From positions 1,798,001 to 1,862,000 of the forward strand of contig NZ_CP009220.1 in NCBI RefSeq assembly GCF_001277995.1: a DNA stretch of 64,000 nucleotides, read 5' to 3'. The DNA comes from Corynebacterium deserti GIMN1.010. Lineage in GTDB: Bacteria; Actinomycetota; Actinomycetes; Mycobacteriales; Mycobacteriaceae. Made by a program: the position numbers and the translations under genes. Each line of letters starts with the position of its first letter. Position 1 is the stretch's first letter. Shown one piece after another: positions 10,532-20,451 of this stretch. The notes beneath the pieces were generated by a model. That model saw only the letters and a program-made list of their open reading frames with translations. It did not search any database and was not told the DNA's origin.

Positions 10532-11218
10532 ATGTCCACACTGCTTTCTCCAACCAAACAATTACTAGTTGTTATCGCATCCTCCGCCCTAGTCCTGAGC
10601 GGATGCAGCAGCAACGGCAACGGCTCCTCCGCCTCATCTGCGGTTGTGACGGAAACAGAAACCGCGGCACCTGTAACCTCAACGAGCCAATCGACAACCA
10701 ATGCTCCGCAACCTTCCCCAACCACTAGCCAACCGACAACCTCGGCGGCGTCGTCAAGCCCCTCCGCCCAACCACTCGCTCCTCTCGGCACCCCCACCAG
10801 GGATGCAAAGATGCGCACTGCTGAAGGCGAGTTTGACTTGTCCATTCGAGACATCCGAGTTGCGGAACACTCAACTTTTACCCGCGTAGTAGTTGAACTC
10901 GCTGGAACAGGAACACCCGGTTGGTGGGTGGATTGGACTGAAGAGCCCCTTCAGCAAGCGTCAGGTCTTCCTGTTGATGTTTCGGGTGATTCGTTCCTTG
11001 ATCTCAACATCGAAGGCATTGGATACCCCGATCAGACTGCGGAGCCGGGCATTGATTTCGGTGATTTCAGTGGCGCAGGCTTGGTTGAGGAAGCAAACCT
11101 CACCAGTATTTTTGAAGCGCGAGCCCAGATTCTTGTGGGTGTTTCTGGTCCCCCACGCGACTACTCGGTGACGTTGCTTGAAAATCCCACACGAGTTGTC
11201 GTCGACCTCGTCGATTAA
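10532..11218 (+). CDS. Lipoprotein with AMIN-like domain
   Basis: The protein has a lipoprotein signal peptide ending in the lipobox LSGC with Cys25, then a Ser/Thr/Pro-rich spacer (about 26-85), then a beta-rich globular domain starting DIRVAEHSTFTRVVVELAG and closing with YSVTLLENPTRVVVDLVD. That beginning and end are typical of AMIN-like domains, which bind cell-wall glycans or help localise envelope proteins. It should sit on the outer face of the cytoplasmic membrane. The gene is alone on the plus strand between dapB and pnp. The exact ligand is unknown. Confidence 0.8.
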   Translation: MSTLLSPTKQLLVVIASSALVLSGCSSNGNGSSASSAVVTETETAAPVTSTSQSTTNAPQPSPTTSQPTTSAASSSPSAQPLAPLGTPTRDAKMRTAEGEFDLSIRDIRVAEHSTFTRVVVELAGTGTPGWWVDWTEEPLQQASGLPVDVSGDSFLDLNIEGIGYPDQTAEPGIDFGDFSGAGLVEEANLTSIFEARAQILVGVSGPPRDYSVTLLENPTRVVVDLVD

Positions 11219-11230
11219 CCCTCACAGCAC

Positions 11231-11265
11231 TAAGGCGCCTACCTCCACTGGAGGTAGGCGCCTTA
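11231..11265. terminator. Bidirectional hairpin between lipoprotein gene and pnp
   Basis: A perfect 16-bp stem with a three-base loop (11231-11246 with 11250-11265) stands between two convergent genes. The T-runs are poor on both sides, but stem strength and position argue for a shared terminator. Confidence 0.75.
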
Positions 11266-11293
11266 AGCGTTTCGGCCGAGAACTACTTAATTA

Positions 11294-13555
11294 CTAGTCC
11301 TCTTCGACTACTGGGACAAGGGAAATCTTGCCACGGTTGTCGATATCAGCAATTTCGACCTGGATCTTCTCTCCGACCTTAACAACGTCGTCGACCTTTT
11401 CCACGCGCTTGCCGTTGCCCAGCTTAGAGATGTGAACCAAGCCGTCGCGACCTGGTAGCAAGGAGACGAAGGCGCCGAATGCAGTGGTCTTGACAACGGA
11501 TCCAAGGAATCGCTCGCCAACCTTAGGCAACTGTGGGTTAGCCAGTGCGTTGATCTTTTCGATCGCAGCCTCAGCGGATGCACCATCAGCTGCAGAGATG
11601 AACACGGTGCCGTCATCTTCAATGGAGATGTTTGCGCCGGTCTCCTCGGTAAGGGCATTGATGTTCTTGCCCTTAGGTCCGATGAGTTCACCGATCTTGG
11701 AGACAGGGATCTTCACGGTGGTGATTCGAGGCGCAAACTTGCTCATCTCATCTGGACCGTTAATGACATCAGCCATGGTGTTCAGGATGGTGATTCGGGC
11801 ATCGCGAGCCTGCTCAAGGGCGTCGGACAGCACCTTGGATGGGATACCATCAAGTTTGGTGTCCAGCTGCAGTGCGGTGATGAAGTCCGCGGTGCCGGCA
11901 ACCTTGAAGTCCATGTCGCCGAAGGCATCTTCTGCACCGAGGATGTCGGTAAGTGCAACGTACTCGGTCTTGCCATCAATGTCACCGGAGACAAGTCCCA
12001 TGGCAATACCTGCAACTGGAGCCTTCAGTGGCACACCAGCGTTGTACAGGGACAAGGTGGATGCACAGACAGAACCCATGGAGGTGGAGCCGTTGGAACC
12101 CAGTGCCTCAGAGACCTGACGGATGGCGTATGGGAACTCTTCGCGGGATGGGATCACTGGCAAAACTGCGCGCTCTGCGAGTGCACCGTGGCCGATTTCG
12201 CGGCGCTTTGGTGATCCAACGCGACCGGTTTCACCGGTGGAGTATGGAGGGAAGTTGTAGTGGTGGATGTAGCGCTTTGCATCACCTGGTGCCAGGGAGT
12301 CAATTTGCTGTTCCATCTTGAGCATATCCAAGGTTGTGACACCGAGGATCTGGGTCTCGCCACGTTCGAACAGGGAGGATCCGTGTGCACGTGGAACGAG
12401 CTCAACTTCAACTGCCAGATCGCGGATGTCAGTGATGCCACGGCCGTCGATGCGGAAGTGATCGGTGAGGATCATGCGTCGGACAATAGCCTTCATGACA
12501 GCGTTGTATGCTGCACGAATTTCCTTGGATGCCTCTGCCTCGGAGTCGTAGTTGGCTTCGAACTTAGGAAGGAGTTCTGCTTCAATCTCTTCCATGTAGG
12601 CATTGGTGGCGTCGTCACGCTCTTGCTTGCCCTTGATCGTGAGCAGCTTGCCCAGCTTCTTGGACACCTTGCGCTCAACAGCGGTGAACACCTCATCGGT
12701 GTATGCAGGGAAGAGCGGGAATTCCTTGGTTGCCTTGCCAACGCGCTGCGCGAGACCTTCCTGTGCGCGGCACAGGATGTCGATGAATGGCTTAGCGGCT
12801 TCGAGACCTTCAGACACGATCTTTTCTGTAGGTGCTGGAGCACCTTCGGCAACGCGGTTCACGACGTTCTCAGAAGCGCCAGCTTCCACCATCATGACGG
12901 CAACGTCAGAGAAAGTCTTGTTTCCGCGCTTTCGCTCGACCAGGCGACCAGCAACAACGATCTCAAAGACGGATTGTTGGTGTTGTGCGTGAGTTGGGAA
13001 AGCAACCCACTGGCCTTCTGGGTGCTTCTCATCAACAACGAGTGCCATGCGAACGCCACCGACAGCGCCGGATACTGGAAGACCAGAGATACGGGTTGCT
13101 GCGGATGCACCATTGATAGCGACGACGTCGTAGAAGTCCTCAGGGTTCATGGACATGACGGTGACCACGATCTGAACTTCATTGCGCAGACCCTTAACGA
13201 AAGTTGGGCGCAATGGGCGGTCAATCAAACGGCAGGCAAGAATCGCCTCGGTAGATGGGCGTCCCTCACGGCGGAAGAATGAGCCGGGGATGCGACCTGC
13301 AGCGTACATACGCTCTTCGACGTCAACGGTGAGTGGGAAGAAGTCGAAGCCCTCACGTGGCTGGTTTGATGCAGTGGTGGTAGCCAGCAGCATGGTCTCA
13401 TCGTCGAGGTAGGTGGTCACTGCACCATCAGCCTGGCGGGCTAGTTGGCCGGTTTCAAAACGGATGGTGCGGGTTCCGAAGTCACCATTGTCAATGGTTG
13501 CGACGGCCTCAATCAGGCCAAATTCGGTGTCTTCGAAGTACTTTACATCGCTCAT
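11294..13555 (-). CDS. pnp: Polyribonucleotide nucleotidyltransferase (PNPase)
   Basis: PNPase degrades RNA 3'-5' with phosphate and can add tails; in actinobacteria it is also called GpsI. The 753-residue product shows two RNase PH domains (the second with [15 protein letters not shown]), a KH domain with [13 protein letters not shown] near residue 620, and an S1 domain at the end ([20 protein letters not shown]). The N-terminus carries the usual actinobacterial extension ([14 protein letters not shown]). It follows rpsO on the same strand, the classic rpsO-pnp order, with the rpsO terminator in between. Confidence 0.97.
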   Translation of the reverse strand: MSDVKYFEDTEFGLIEAVATIDNGDFGTRTIRFETGQLARQADGAVTTYLDDETMLLATTTASNQPREGFDFFPLTVDVEERMYAAGRIPGSFFRREGRPSTEAILACRLIDRPLRPTFVKGLRNEVQIVVTVMSMNPEDFYDVVAINGASAATRISGLPVSGAVGGVRMALVVDEKHPEGQWVAFPTHAQHQQSVFEIVVAGRLVERKRGNKTFSDVAVMMVEAGASENVVNRVAEGAPAPTEKIVSEGLEAAKPFIDILCRAQEGLAQRVGKATKEFPLFPAYTDEVFTAVERKVSKKLGKLLTIKGKQERDDATNAYMEEIEAELLPKFEANYDSEAEASKEIRAAYNAVMKAIVRRMILTDHFRIDGRGITDIRDLAVEVELVPRAHGSSLFERGETQILGVTTLDMLKMEQQIDSLAPGDAKRYIHHYNFPPYSTGETGRVGSPKRREIGHGALAERAVLPVIPSREEFPYAIRQVSEALGSNGSTSMGSVCASTLSLYNAGVPLKAPVAGIAMGLVSGDIDGKTEYVALTDILGAEDAFGDMDFKVAGTADFITALQLDTKLDGIPSKVLSDALEQARDARITILNTMADVINGPDEMSKFAPRITTVKIPVSKIGELIGPKGKNINALTEETGANISIEDDGTVFISAADGASAEAAIEKINALANPQLPKVGERFLGSVVKTTAFGAFVSLLPGRDGLVHISKLGNGKRVEKVDDVVKVGEKIQVEIADIDNRGKISLVPVVEED

Positions 13556-13706
13556 ATGCGAGTAGGTCTCCTATATTTGTTTAGTTCTGCTCGGCGATCA
13601 TCGGTGTCGCCGCGAAGAGTCTGTGTTTAGTGTTCAAGAACGATAAGCACTTTACCAGTTCTCTTCAGTTTTCCCCACCTTCAATTTTATGTAGTCCAAA
13701 AATGAC

Positions 13707-13752
13707 AAAACCCGCTGCCGCCCCACCAGTGAGATGGGGCACGCAGCGGGCT
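13707..13752 (-). terminator. rpsO terminator upstream of pnp
   Basis: A two-part stem (13711-13718 with 13743-13750 and 13720-13725 with 13735-13740) follows rpsO; on the minus strand it is followed by TTTTGTCATTTTTG. Leaky termination would set the rpsO to pnp ratio. Confidence 0.85.
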
Positions 13753-13766
13753 TTAAGAAACCGTGC

Positions 13767-14036
13767 TTATCGACGCAAACCGAGGCGTGCGATCAGGTCA
13801 CGGTAACGGTCAACGTTGTTGTCTGCCAGGTACTTCAGCAGGCCACGGCGGCGACCAACGAGCAGGAGCAGACCACGACGAGAGTGGTGATCGTGCTTGT
13901 GGAACTTGAGGTGCTCGGTGAGGTTGTTGATACGGTTGGTCAGCAACGCGATCTGTGCCTCTGGGGATCCGGTGTCAGTCTCGTGCAGACCGTACTCGGA
14001 AAGGATGGACTTCTTCTGCTCAGTAGTCAGAGCCAT
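13767..14036 (-). CDS. rpsO: Ribosomal protein uS15
   Basis: The 89-residue protein is a standard S15, a primary 16S rRNA binder of the small subunit platform. The core signature [16 protein letters not shown] and the C-terminal [18 protein letters not shown] are intact. It precedes pnp. Confidence 0.98.
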   Translation of the reverse strand: MALTTEQKKSILSEYGLHETDTGSPEAQIALLTNRINNLTEHLKFHKHDHHSRRGLLLLVGRRRGLLKYLADNNVDRYRDLIARLGLRR

Positions 14037-14170
14037 GGTGTCTCCTAGACGTTATTTCAGTCCGCATGAAAAGTTTTTAACGTATCTTTTGCAACTGCTG
14101 CGGACCGCAGTCACAAAACCACCGTTCAAGCCTAACAGCAAGCGCTGTGTAGATCCAAAACCCTAAAGAA

Positions 14171-15121
14171 TTAGGATGCGGCTGCGAGGCGTCCGATGCG
14201 AGTCATGAATTCGGTGAGGAAGCGATCCACATCAACGGCAACCGCTGCGCGAGAGGTGCGCACGGCGTCGTTGAGGCGAACCTCATCACCAATGGTGCGA
14301 CCACGGGTCTCGCCCTCGACATCGACTTTGAGGTTTATAGGCAGCAAGGTGACCAAGCTTGGATCAACCGCGACGCCGACAGCAAGTGGGTCATGAAGGC
14401 CACAGCCACCAAGGTGAGGTGCGGTGGTTTCGTAGGCCTTGATGTAGTAGTCGGTCATATCAGCCAGCGCGATGGCTGCTGGGGTACCTAGTTCACGCCA
14501 CTGTGCGGTGTGTTCCTTGGTAAGCAAGGTTTGCAGGGTGACGTCGAGGCCGATCATGGTGACATCTGCGCCGGAACGGAAAAGATCGTTGGCTGCATCA
14601 GGGTCTTGGTTGATGTTGGCCTCTGCCCAAGGGCTGACGTTGCCAGGAACAGTCAAGGCACCACCCATGATGACGATGCGTGCGTTGTCGGCAAATGTAG
14701 CATCCTTAGCGATCGCTGCAGAGAGGTTGGTCATAGGGCCAGTCGCAATGATGACGAGGTTATCGCCGTGCTCCTTGACGGAATCGATGAGGAAATCAAC
14801 CGCGCCTGGCTTGGGTGCCGCAGCTGCAATGGGCAAGGAGACTTCGCCGATTCCGTTTTGGCCATGGATGAAGGCGGAAATGTCCAAAACCTCAAAACCG
14901 TCTTTGGTCTGTGCGTGTGGCTCGCCCAGGTACACAGGAACCTCAGGTGCACCGAAGAGCTCGAGCAATGCGAGATCATTGGCTGCGCCGGTTTCTAGCA
15001 ATACATTGCCATAGGTGGTGGTGACGCCGATGACCTCAAGCTCAGGTGAGCCGAGTGCGTAGGCAAGTGCGAGGGCATCGTCGATGCCTGTGTCCAGATC
15101 CAAGATGGCTTTTTTGGTCAT
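14171..15121 (-). CDS. Inosine-uridine preferring nucleoside hydrolase
   Basis: The calcium-site motif of the family is at the N-terminus (LDLDTGIDDALALAYAL), with VIMGGAL and the late ligand region GLHDPLAVGVAVDP, so the catalytic set appears complete. Such enzymes cleave the N-glycosidic bond of ribonucleosides in salvage. Length (316 residues) is normal. The ATG at 15121 has AAAGG about nine bases upstream. It lies between ribF and rpsO on the minus strand with small gaps, and might be read through from ribF. Substrate preference (purine or pyrimidine) cannot be judged. Confidence 0.9.
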   Translation of the reverse strand: MTKKAILDLDTGIDDALALAYALGSPELEVIGVTTTYGNVLLETGAANDLALLELFGAPEVPVYLGEPHAQTKDGFEVLDISAFIHGQNGIGEVSLPIAAAAPKPGAVDFLIDSVKEHGDNLVIIATGPMTNLSAAIAKDATFADNARIVIMGGALTVPGNVSPWAEANINQDPDAANDLFRSGADVTMIGLDVTLQTLLTKEHTAQWRELGTPAAIALADMTDYYIKAYETTAPHLGGCGLHDPLAVGVAVDPSLVTLLPINLKVDVEGETRGRTIGDEVRLNDAVRTSRAAVAVDVDRFLTEFMTRIGRLAAAS

Positions 15122-15184
15122 GAAGGGTGCCTTTCAAAACAAAGTCAGTTACCAGGCACCATCCTAGGCGCCCGGTGGCGGGGG

Positions 15185-16210
15185 TTAGCGGTGTGGCTGG
15201 GTTTCGGCGTCGATAAGCGCTTGGTCCTTGGCAAGGATGTCTCGGGCGTTGCTGACGTCGCGGGCCATGGCGTCGAGGAGCTCGTCGACGCCGTTAAACT
15301 TGACCATATCGCGGAGGTGACCGACAAATTCCACCATGACGTGATGTCCGTAAAGGTCAGCTTCCCGGTCCATGACAAATGCCTCGACGCTGCGCCGCTC
15401 ATCACCGAAGGTGGGGTTGGTGCCCACCGAAATGGCGGTGGGATAACGAACGCCAGGCACCATGTCGCCGTCAATGTCGCGGGAAATTTCCTTGTCGATC
15501 TCGCGGTCGTCGGTGATGGTGAACCATCCGGCATAGACCCCATCGGCGGGAAGCGCGACAGAAGTCGGAAGATAGAGGTTCGCAGTGGGATAACCCAGCT
15601 CCTTACCTCCACGACCTGCACCTCGAACCACTTCACCGCGCACCGCATAACGACGCCCCAGTGCACAGTTCGCGTTCTCGATCTCACCCTTGTCCAGGAA
15701 ATTGCGCACGAGTGTGGAACATATGCGCTGGTTGTCGTCGTGCAGCAATGGAGCGATGGTGACATCCACGCCATACTGCTTACCTAGAGCACGCATCGTC
15801 TCATCCGTGCCCGAACCATTCACACCAAAGGTGAAGTTCTCCCCCACGACCACCAGTTGGGCATGCAGGCGTTCCACCAGCATGGTGCGGAAATACTCCT
15901 CCGGGCTCAACCCTGCAAGCTCTTTGGTGAAATCAATAACCAACGCTGCATCCACACCCATCTCAGCTGCCAAATTCAGGCGATAATCCAAGGTGGCGAG
16001 CTTCGTCGGCTGCTGACCAGGCAAAAAGACGGCGATGGGATGTGGATCAAATGTCACCATTACACACGGCACACCGCGCTCAACGCTCTGCTTTTTCGCC
16101 TGTGTGATCAGGCTTTGATGACCTCGGTGAAGTCCATCAAACACACCAATGGTCACCACAGATCCTTTAAGATCAGCCGGAACGTTATCTAATCCACGCC
16201 AAATATCCAC
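15185..16210 (-). CDS. ribF: Bifunctional riboflavin kinase / FAD synthetase
   Basis: RibF converts riboflavin to FMN and then FAD. The N-terminal adenylyltransferase domain shows GVFDGLHRGHQ and the family segment VVGENFTFG; the C-terminal kinase domain starts with GRGGKELGYPTANL. At 341 residues it is of usual size. It is divergent from truB with only about 30 bases between start codons, the same pairing as in many actinobacteria. Confidence 0.96.
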   Translation of the reverse strand: MDIWRGLDNVPADLKGSVVTIGVFDGLHRGHQSLITQAKKQSVERGVPCVMVTFDPHPIAVFLPGQQPTKLATLDYRLNLAAEMGVDAALVIDFTKELAGLSPEEYFRTMLVERLHAQLVVVGENFTFGVNGSGTDETMRALGKQYGVDVTIAPLLHDDNQRICSTLVRNFLDKGEIENANCALGRRYAVRGEVVRGAGRGGKELGYPTANLYLPTSVALPADGVYAGWFTITDDREIDKEISRDIDGDMVPGVRYPTAISVGTNPTFGDERRSVEAFVMDREADLYGHHVMVEFVGHLRDMVKFNGVDELLDAMARDVSNARDILAKDQALIDAETQPHR

Positions 16211-16227
16211 CGTTTTAGACTACGGCA

Positions 16228-16233
16228 TAGACT
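16228..16233 (+). promoter_or_regulatory. -10 box for a leaderless truB transcript
   Basis: TAGACT (TANANT type) lies eight bases before the ATG at 16242. A second TAGACT is at 16216-16221. The ribF/truB gap has no room for a long leader. Confidence 0.55.
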
Positions 16234-16241
16234 CAATGGAC

Positions 16242-17135
16242 ATGAACGCTCCCGCCCCAAAATCTGGACTCGTCATCGTAGACAAGCCCGCCGGCATGAC
16301 CTCACACGATGTTGTCTCCAAACTTCGTCGTGCATTTTCCACCCGCAAAGTCGGTCATGCTGGCACGCTTGACCCCATGGCAACAGGAGTGCTTGTCGTT
16401 GGCATTGAACGCGGCACTCGGTTCCTCGCGCACATGGTCGCCTCCACGAAGGCCTACGAGGCAACGATTCGTTTGGGGCAGGCCACCACCACGGACGATG
16501 CTGAAGGTTCAGTGTTGTCCACTGCGGTTGCATCCGGGCTTTCGGTGCCTGACGTGGATGCAGAAATCGCTAAGCTCACCGGCGACATCATGCAAAAACC
16601 CACCAAAGTCTCCGCCATCAAAATCGACGGCAAGCGCGCCCACGAACGCGTCCGTGACGGCGAGGACATCGATATCCCAGCCCGCCCGGTCACCGTGACT
16701 ACCTTTGACGTACTGGACCGCCGCATAGATGGCGATTTCCTCGACCTCAATGTCCGAGTATCCTGCTCTTCCGGCACCTACATCAGAGCACTCGCCCGCG
16801 ACCTCGGCGCCGAATTAGGAGTCGGCGGACACCTCACAGCGCTTCGCCGCACCGAAGTCGGGCCTTTTACGCTTGACGACGCCACCCCTCTTTCCTCCCT
16901 CCAGGACGATCCCCACCTGTCTCTTTCCCTCGACGAGTCCCTCACCCGCTGCTATCCCACGATGGACATTACCGAAGAAGAAGGCATCGACCTCTCCATG
17001 GGTAAATGGCTGGAACCCCGTGGTCTCAAAGGCATCCACGCAGCTGTCACCCCCTCTGGAAAAGCAGTCGCACTCATCGAAGAAAAGGGAAAGCGTCTAG
17101 CGACCGTGTTCGTCGCGCATCCCAATACGTTGTAG
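16242..17135 (+). CDS. truB: tRNA pseudouridine(55) synthase TruB
   Basis: TruB makes pseudouridine 55 in the T-loop of tRNAs. The catalytic aspartate sits in HAGTLDPMATGVL, and the conserved SCSSGTYIRALARDLG and the C-terminal PUA-like part are intact. The product is 297 residues from the ATG at 16242, which matches C. glutamicum TruB; an ATG two codons earlier (16236) is possible. The start fits a leaderless mRNA. Confidence 0.96.
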   Translation: MNAPAPKSGLVIVDKPAGMTSHDVVSKLRRAFSTRKVGHAGTLDPMATGVLVVGIERGTRFLAHMVASTKAYEATIRLGQATTTDDAEGSVLSTAVASGLSVPDVDAEIAKLTGDIMQKPTKVSAIKIDGKRAHERVRDGEDIDIPARPVTVTTFDVLDRRIDGDFLDLNVRVSCSSGTYIRALARDLGAELGVGGHLTALRRTEVGPFTLDDATPLSSLQDDPHLSLSLDESLTRCYPTMDITEEEGIDLSMGKWLEPRGLKGIHAAVTPSGKAVALIEEKGKRLATVFVAHPNTL

Positions 17136-17164
17136 GGGGTTGCCAGGCCCGATCCCAATCCCTG

Positions 17165-17390
17165 CGGAACTGCACCACAAATCGCCTTTTCCAGGGATGT
17201 GTGTGGTGTTTTCACTAGGGCACGCGGCTTCAGGTGAGGTGAGGTGCGAGCGGTTCCCGAATAGCACCACATCTACCGCTATATGAGGTGTCACGTGTTG
17301 CAGTTGGGCAGTCGGCCGAATTTTCACATCGCCAACCGCACCGCAAGTACGTTCCCATAAGGCTCCGTGTGGTGCAGTACGCGAATGTGC
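17165..17390. repeat. Degenerate GTGGTGC-type repeats in a gene-poor interval
   Basis: The 468-base interval between truB and pptA has no convincing gene. It contains four related stretches of about 20 bases: on the minus strand GTGGTGCAGTTCCGC (ending near 17165), GTGGTGCTATTCGGGAAC (17272-17255) and CGGTGCGGTTGGCGATGTG (around 17344-17325), and on the plus strand GTGGTGCAGTACGCGAATG (17370-17388). They may be relics of a small duplicated element. The remainder (17390-17603) shows nothing I recognise. Confidence 0.4.
17173..17212 (+). terminator. Possible truB terminator
   Basis: CACCACA (17173-17179) pairs with TGTGGTG (17202-17208), extended by ATC/GAT inside, and is followed by TTTTCAC. 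The arms also belong to the degenerate repeat family of this interval. Confidence 0.5.
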
Positions 17391-17603
17391 TGTTTATCAG
17401 CCAAAAACCTAGCTGAAGCCCCAAAATTTTCGACACTCTCTAACGCGATCTAAGCGCCTGAAAGATGCCCACCGAGCATTCTAGGTCATCCCGGAAAATC
17501 GGCGCCTGAAACGAGCCTGTAGCGCATTCCACAACTACCGCGGCAGCGAAAAAACACTGGGCCACCATCGTCGCAGCTCATCCCAATATCCTCGGACTCC
17601 GCT

Positions 17604-18257
17604 TCAAGTGACGGCTGTGGCGGCAATGACATAACCGTCACGCATGACCCACTTGCCGGAAATAAAAGGCACAGGTGTTGGACGAACAAGCAAGTAGGAA
17701 ACAAAGGTACCGTCATCACGCAGATCGATTTCAGCTTGTTCAAAGCCCAACCATCGATGAGTGAGCGGGAACCACGCTTTATACGTTGCTTCCTTCGCGC
17801 AAAACAGGAGACGATCCGCGCAGTGAATACCTTGTTCTTCCAAGCGCTTAAGCTGCGGGATCTCCCCTACCCTGGCAATCGATCCCAATACATCTTTAGG
17901 CAATGGCTCTGCTGGTTCTGCATCCAATCCCATGGAACGGACCAGCAATCGTGGTGCCACAACGGCAGCACGGAATCCGTCGGTATGGGTCAGTGAGCCC
18001 GACACCGAAGACGGCCACAGCGGCATGCCGCGTTCTCCGCGGAGAATCGGCTCGCCGTTGTCGCGTCCTAATGCCTTAAGTGCCTGATGAGCACACCAGC
18101 GAGCATCACCAAATTCTGCTTTCCGGATGTCGACAGAGTGCGCCACCAGGGCTTTCTCCAGAGGGTGGAGGTGTTGGAAGTTTTCTAGATTGACGGCATC
18201 TCCCGTCTTAATGAAGGAGAATTTCGCCGAATGCGGAAAGAGCGACTCATCCAGCAT
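17604..18257 (-). CDS. pptA: 4'-phosphopantetheinyl transferase
   Basis: The 217-residue enzyme moves phosphopantetheine from CoA to carrier proteins. Both Mg/CoA motifs of the EntD/PptT class are visible: MGLDAEPAEPLP and FCAKEATYKAWFP. In corynebacteria such an enzyme activates FAS-I and the mycolate condensing polyketide synthase, so it is expected to be essential for the envelope. Its start lies within the end of the upstream metallophosphoesterase gene (11-base overlap), so the two are translationally linked. The same pair (PptT and PptH) is adjacent in M. tuberculosis. Confidence 0.93.
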   Translation of the reverse strand: MLDESLFPHSAKFSFIKTGDAVNLENFQHLHPLEKALVAHSVDIRKAEFGDARWCAHQALKALGRDNGEPILRGERGMPLWPSSVSGSLTHTDGFRAAVVAPRLLVRSMGLDAEPAEPLPKDVLGSIARVGEIPQLKRLEEQGIHCADRLLFCAKEATYKAWFPLTHRWLGFEQAEIDLRDDGTFVSYLLVRPTPVPFISGKWVMRDGYVIAATAVT

Positions 18258-19053
18258 TGTCCACCTCCATCACAGGGTATGGCCACACATGATTGGTGGT
18301 CCACTGTTCCCACTCGCGGGGATAGCCCAAAGACACCTCAATGTGGTCAATACCATTGACTTTAGTGGTGCCCGGAATGTGGAGGTGCCCATAGATAACG
18401 GCCTGAGCATGATAGCGTTCCGCCCAGCCACGGGTATGTCGGGTTCCACACCACAAAGCCAGTTCCTGCCAGCGCATTTGGTAGGTGGGTTCCACCACTA
18501 GCGGCCAATGATTGATCAGGATGGTGGGTCCATCAATTTTGCTTAGGCGCTTAATGGAATAGGCCAGTCGGTCCCAACACCACGCGCGAATATCCACAAA
18601 AGGAGCGATGGAAAACTCATCTGTCATCATCACTTGACGATCCCTCGCCGCCTGAATTGCCTGCTCAACCGTGAAACCTGACCTGCGGAATGAGTAGTCA
18701 TACAAGGTAAACAGGGGAACGATCGTCACTCCGCCGAAGGTCATATATGGATCTTCAGGGGTGAGGACATCGATTTTTCGACATCCCTCCACCAACTCTG
18801 AGTATTTATCCCTGCCCTGGTAGCGATCGGCCGAACGAGAAAACAGTTCATGGTTTCCCGGAACCCAAATGACTTTGGCAAATCGACGCCGCAACCGCGC
18901 CAAAATCTCCAACACCAATTCGGTGCGTTCAGCCACATCACCTGCGACAATCAGCCAATCCGAAGGGTCGTTGGGTTGAATATTTTGGATGGGATCTGCG
19001 TTTGCTTTGACCGCGGCATGGAGATCAGAGACCGCCCACAGTGTTGTGGTCAC
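18247..19053 (-). CDS. Metallophosphoesterase, PptH-like (phosphopantetheinyl hydrolase)
   Basis: The 268-residue protein has the calcineurin-type metal motifs in order: DLHAA near the start, GDVAERTE, GNHELF, NHWP and GHLHIPG. Its place directly before and overlapping pptA is the same as Rv2795c before pptT in M. tuberculosis. That protein, PptH, removes phosphopantetheine from acyl carrier proteins and so opposes PptT. By synteny and fold I infer the same role here. The overlap suggests a fixed ratio of the two opposing activities. A general phosphodiesterase role cannot be excluded from sequence alone. Confidence 0.85.
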   Translation of the reverse strand: MTTTLWAVSDLHAAVKANADPIQNIQPNDPSDWLIVAGDVAERTELVLEILARLRRRFAKVIWVPGNHELFSRSADRYQGRDKYSELVEGCRKIDVLTPEDPYMTFGGVTIVPLFTLYDYSFRRSGFTVEQAIQAARDRQVMMTDEFSIAPFVDIRAWCWDRLAYSIKRLSKIDGPTILINHWPLVVEPTYQMRWQELALWCGTRHTRGWAERYHAQAVIYGHLHIPGTTKVNGIDHIEVSLGYPREWEQWTTNHVWPYPVMEVDNAG

Positions 19054-19146
19054 AGTTCACCTCCATGGTTCGGGAATATTGCGGGTGTTTTAAAACCTTT
19101 GTCCATTATGCCTTCTCACCCCGCCATTGTGGTGAACTACTCTCTT

Positions 19147-20451
19147 TTAATGCGCCCATTTCATGGATTGGAAACGCCACGCTACCGCGAAGAGTCGAAT
19201 GGCAATGAATGCAAACAGTCCCCACCACACTCCGGTTAGGCCCGCATCCAGGGCATAAGAGATCCACACGCCCGGCAGAAAGCCAAGCACGACCGCGATT
19301 ATCGACGCATTTCGCAGGAACACCGCATCAGAAGCTCCCAGCAACACGCCGTCGATAGCAAAAACGATGCCGCCCATCACGATCATTGCAACCATGATCC
19401 ACCACGGCGAGGCAATGTGCGCCAGCACTGCCACATCCTGGGTAAAAATCCGTGGGATAACGGCATGTAGTACAACAAACAGGGCTCCCAAACCACCGGC
19501 AAATAAAAGGGAATACGTAATGACGCGGGTGCCGACGCGCCTGGCCATTGCAGCCGTGCCAGCCCCCAGGGCGGCCCCGGTGAGCGTTTGGGCTGCGATA
19601 GCCAAAGAATCCAACACGAGCGTGATGAAGTTCCACAGCTGCAACATCACTTGGTGTGCTGCAAGCGATGCCGTTCCAAATCGTGCTGCAACAGCTGCAG
19701 CCGACAGGAAAGCTACTTGGAATGACAATGAACGCAAGATGAGATCACGGCCGAGAACCAGTTGATTTCTCATAATGTTCCACTGGGGTCGCCATGGTCC
19801 TTGATGTTCTTTGATCAGCGCTCCGATAAACAACGTTGCAGTAATACCTTCGGCGAGGAGATTCGCCCATGCGGAGCCAACCAAACCAAAATGCGAGACG
19901 AAGATCGGAATCATAATAGCGCCTGGAATAACACCTGCCAACGTGAAATAGAGAGGTAGACGAGTATTTTGCACCCCACGTAACCAGCCGTTTCCTGCCA
20001 TGATGATAAGCACCAAGGGGACAGCAAACGCTGCGACGCGAAGCCACTGACCAGCATGCGTAGCTACTGCTTCATCGCCACTAAGCCAGGACGCGAAGGT
20101 CGGAGCTCCCAGCAACATGGTTGCCATGATCAAGAGACCAACGCCTAGTGCTACCCATGTTGCTTGGACACCTTCAGCTATGGCTCCCTTCCTATCCCCT
20201 GCGCCAAAAAGGCGCGAAGAGCGGGCCGTCGTGCCATAAGAAAGGAACGTAAGCTGCGTGGTGATCTGAGCTTGGATTGTTGTTGCAGCTCCCAGTGCTG
20301 CCAGTTCGAATCCACCTAGACGACCAACCACTGCGGTGTCGAGCAACAAGTACAACGGCATCGCTGCCAAGACGCCCAATGCAGGAAACGCCAAGCCGAG
20401 AATCTGCTTGGCGGTTACTTCCGTTCGTGGGGATTGATTAGGCATCGACAC
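19147..20451 (-). CDS. MATE family efflux transporter (DinF-like)
   Basis: The 434-residue protein has about twelve hydrophobic segments in two homologous halves; the first opens with the MATE-like stretch GLAFPALGVLAAMPLYLLLDTAVVGRLGGFELAALG. This group exports drugs or metabolites using a Na+ or H+ gradient. Substrate is unknown. It overlaps the end of the DHH phosphoesterase gene by 14 bases, so the two are translationally coupled, the order also found in mycobacteria. Confidence 0.9.
   Translation of the reverse strand: MSMPNQSPRTEVTAKQILGLAFPALGVLAAMPLYLLLDTAVVGRLGGFELAALGAATTIQAQITTQLTFLSYGTTARSSRLFGAGDRKGAIAEGVQATWVALGVGLLIMATMLLGAPTFASWLSGDEAVATHAGQWLRVAAFAVPLVLIIMAGNGWLRGVQNTRLPLYFTLAGVIPGAIMIPIFVSHFGLVGSAWANLLAEGITATLFIGALIKEHQGPWRPQWNIMRNQLVLGRDLILRSLSFQVAFLSAAAVAARFGTASLAAHQVMLQLWNFITLVLDSLAIAAQTLTGAALGAGTAAMARRVGTRVITYSLLFAGGLGALFVVLHAVIPRIFTQDVAVLAHIASPWWIMVAMIVMGGIVFAIDGVLLGASDAVFLRNASIIAVVLGFLPGVWISYALDAGLTGVWWGLFAFIAIRLFAVAWRFQSMKWAH

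Noticed and set aside
17230..17436. A 68-residue minus-strand frame after pptA
   Set aside because: No ribosome binding site, Cys/Arg-rich composition, and it runs through the degenerate repeats.
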